NCBI GenBank assembly: GCA_006226265.1
Contig: SBHH01000154.1
Coordinates: 1-7,333 of the forward strand
DNA from: Alphaproteobacteria bacterium
GTDB taxonomy: Bacteria; Pseudomonadota; Alphaproteobacteria; Sneathiellales; Sneathiellaceae
Direction of reading: 5' to 3'
Length of the DNA stretch: 7,333 bases
Below the pieces are notes generated by a model that saw nothing but the letters and a program-made list of their open reading frames with translations, had not been told where the DNA came from and ran no database searches. Shown here one piece after another: positions 6,688-7,333 of this stretch. The position numbers were made by a program, and so were the translations under genes. Each line of letters opens with the position of its first letter. Within the stretch, counting starts at the first letter, position 1.

Positions 6688-6718
6688 TTAACTGGTGCCA
6701 TTTATAAACTGGCGCTAT
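6688..6718 (+). repeat. Imperfect 14-bp direct repeat with 17-bp period upstream of acnA
   Basis: TTAACTGGTGCCAT (6688-6701) recurs as TAAACTGGCGCTAT (6705-6718), with 11 of 14 bases the same. The second copy ends 30 bases before the acnA start codon. The first copy also overlaps the region just upstream of a TATAAA box. It could be a tandem regulator site near the acnA transcription start, but I do not recognise the motif. Confidence 0.35.
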
Positions 6719-6735
6719 CCCGTTCCCCCTCTAGC

Positions 6736-6741
6736 AAGGAG
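6736..6741 (+). promoter_or_regulatory. Ribosome binding site deciding the acnA TTG start
   Basis: AAGGAG lies seven bases before TTG at 6749 and is the only strong ribosome site upstream of the aconitase reading frame. No ATG lies in frame between the upstream stop (TAA at 6689) and this point, only a GTG at 6695 without a ribosome site. The TTG start therefore follows from the sequence. Confidence 0.75.
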
Positions 6742-6748
6742 CGAAGCG

Positions 6749-7333
6749 TTGACAACTACTGGTCACGATAGCCTGAACACCCGCCGGACGCTCGATATCG
6801 ACGGAAAAAAATACGATTACTACAGCCTGCCTGCCGCGGAAGAAGCCGGCCTTGGCAATCTTTCCCGCCTGCCCTTCTCGCTGAAGGTCCTGCTTGAAAA
6901 CCTGCTGCGGCATGAAGATGGCCGCACGGTGACCTCGGACGACGTGAGCGCCCTCGCCGGATGGCTGAAAGAGCGGAAATCGGACCGCGAGATCGCCTAT
7001 CGCCCGGCCCGTGTCCTGATGCAGGACTTCACCGGCGTTCCGGCCGTTGTCGACCTTGCCGCGATGCGCGATGCGATGGTCGCCCTCGGCGGCAATGCCG
7101 AGAAGATCAACCCGCTCGCCCAGTGCGACCTTGTGATTGACCATTCGGTCATGGTGGACAAGTTCGGCTCTCCAGCCGCTTTCAAACAGAATGTCGAGCT
7201 GGAAATGGAACGGAACGGCGAACGCTACGCCTTCCTCCGCTGGGGTCAGAAGGCGTTTGACAATTTCCGCGTTGTCCCGCCCGGAACCGGCATCTGCCAT
7301 CAGGTGAACCTCGAATACATTGCCCGCGGTGTC
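6749..7333 (+). CDS. acnA: Aconitate hydratase A (AcnA), partial (C-terminus outside the window)
   Basis: The first 195 residues of an aconitase of the AcnA/IRP1 type, cut by the right window edge; a full protein is about 890-900 residues. It interconverts citrate and isocitrate in the TCA cycle in the cytoplasm, using a [4Fe-4S] cluster. Recognisable N-terminal blocks are [20 protein letters not shown] (21-40), [19 protein letters not shown] (41-59), [20 protein letters not shown] (87-106), [14 protein letters not shown] (121-134), [17 protein letters not shown] (154-170) and [19 protein letters not shown] (172-190). The iron-sulphur cysteines lie further on and cannot be checked. The start is a TTG with a strong AAGGAG site upstream, giving an N-terminus of the expected length. 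It is transcribed away from the ligase and ccm genes. These blocks distinguish AcnA from AcnB, which has a different domain order. Confidence 0.97.
   Translation, partial: MTTTGHDSLNTRRTLDIDGKKYDYYSLPAAEEAGLGNLSRLPFSLKVLLENLLRHEDGRTVTSDDVSALAGWLKERKSDREIAYRPARVLMQDFTGVPAVVDLAAMRDAMVALGGNAEKINPLAQCDLVIDHSVMVDKFGSPAAFKQNVELEMERNGERYAFLRWGQKAFDNFRVVPPGTGICHQVNLEYIARGV

Larger units (their letters stand above)
6461..6748. promoter_or_regulatory. Divergent intergenic region between the ligase gene and acnA
   Basis: About 290 bp with lower GC than the flanking genes, as expected of a double promoter region. It must hold the acnA promoter (plus strand) and probably the ligase promoter (minus strand). 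Visible elements are an octamer TATATCGC repeated at 6570-6577 and 6600-6607, AT-rich stretches at 6651-6667 and 6699-6708 (TATAAA at 6703-6708), and a direct repeat at 6688-6718. I cannot assign -35/-10 boxes with confidence. A 68-codon open frame on the minus strand (6481-6687) starts with TTG, has no ribosome site and resembles nothing I know, so it is not called a gene. Confidence 0.5.

Noticed and set aside
6731..7300. 189-codon minus-strand open frame opposite acnA
   Set aside because: It is antisense to an unmistakable aconitase N-terminus and has no family resemblance.

Overview
The window looks like a chromosomal segment of an alphaproteobacterium. The basis is a GC-rich sequence, alphaproteobacterial-looking protein sequences, and an aconitase gene next to the cytochrome c maturation genes, an association I know from rhizobia. 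The exact genus cannot be told from the sequence. No mobile element, CRISPR array, tRNA or rRNA was seen.

Layout: about 6.4 kb is on the minus strand and about 0.6 kb on the plus strand. From right to left, positions 6749-7333 hold the 5' part of acnA (aconitase A, plus strand, cut by the window end). A non-coding divergent region of about 290 bp (6461-6748) separates it from a PaaK-like adenylate-forming ligase on the minus strand (5207-6460). After an 88-bp gap comes a System I cytochrome c maturation cluster, all minus strand, in the order ccmA, ccmB, ccmC, ccmD, ccmE, ccmF, ccmG. ccmG is cut by the left edge of the window. ccmH and ccmI would be expected beyond it but cannot be seen.

How the genes work together: CcmA (ATPase), CcmB and CcmC with the small protein CcmD load heme onto the periplasmic chaperone CcmE and release holo-CcmE from the complex. 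CcmF is the heme lyase that moves heme from CcmE to apocytochrome c. CcmG is the membrane-anchored thioredoxin-like protein that keeps the apocytochrome CXXCH cysteines reduced. All recognisable catalytic and heme-binding residues are present in the complete genes. Stop/start overlaps join A-B, D-E, E-F and F-G, a 25-bp gap separates B-C, and a 142-bp gap separates C-D, so there may be two transcriptional blocks, ABC and DEFG.

This is mostly an ordinary housekeeping region, and I found no convincing new multi-gene system. The points most worth a second look are the divergent nucleotide-binding loop of the PaaK-like ligase and its position between acnA and ccmA, a perfect 14-bp palindrome just upstream of ccmD, and a 17-bp-period direct repeat just upstream of acnA.
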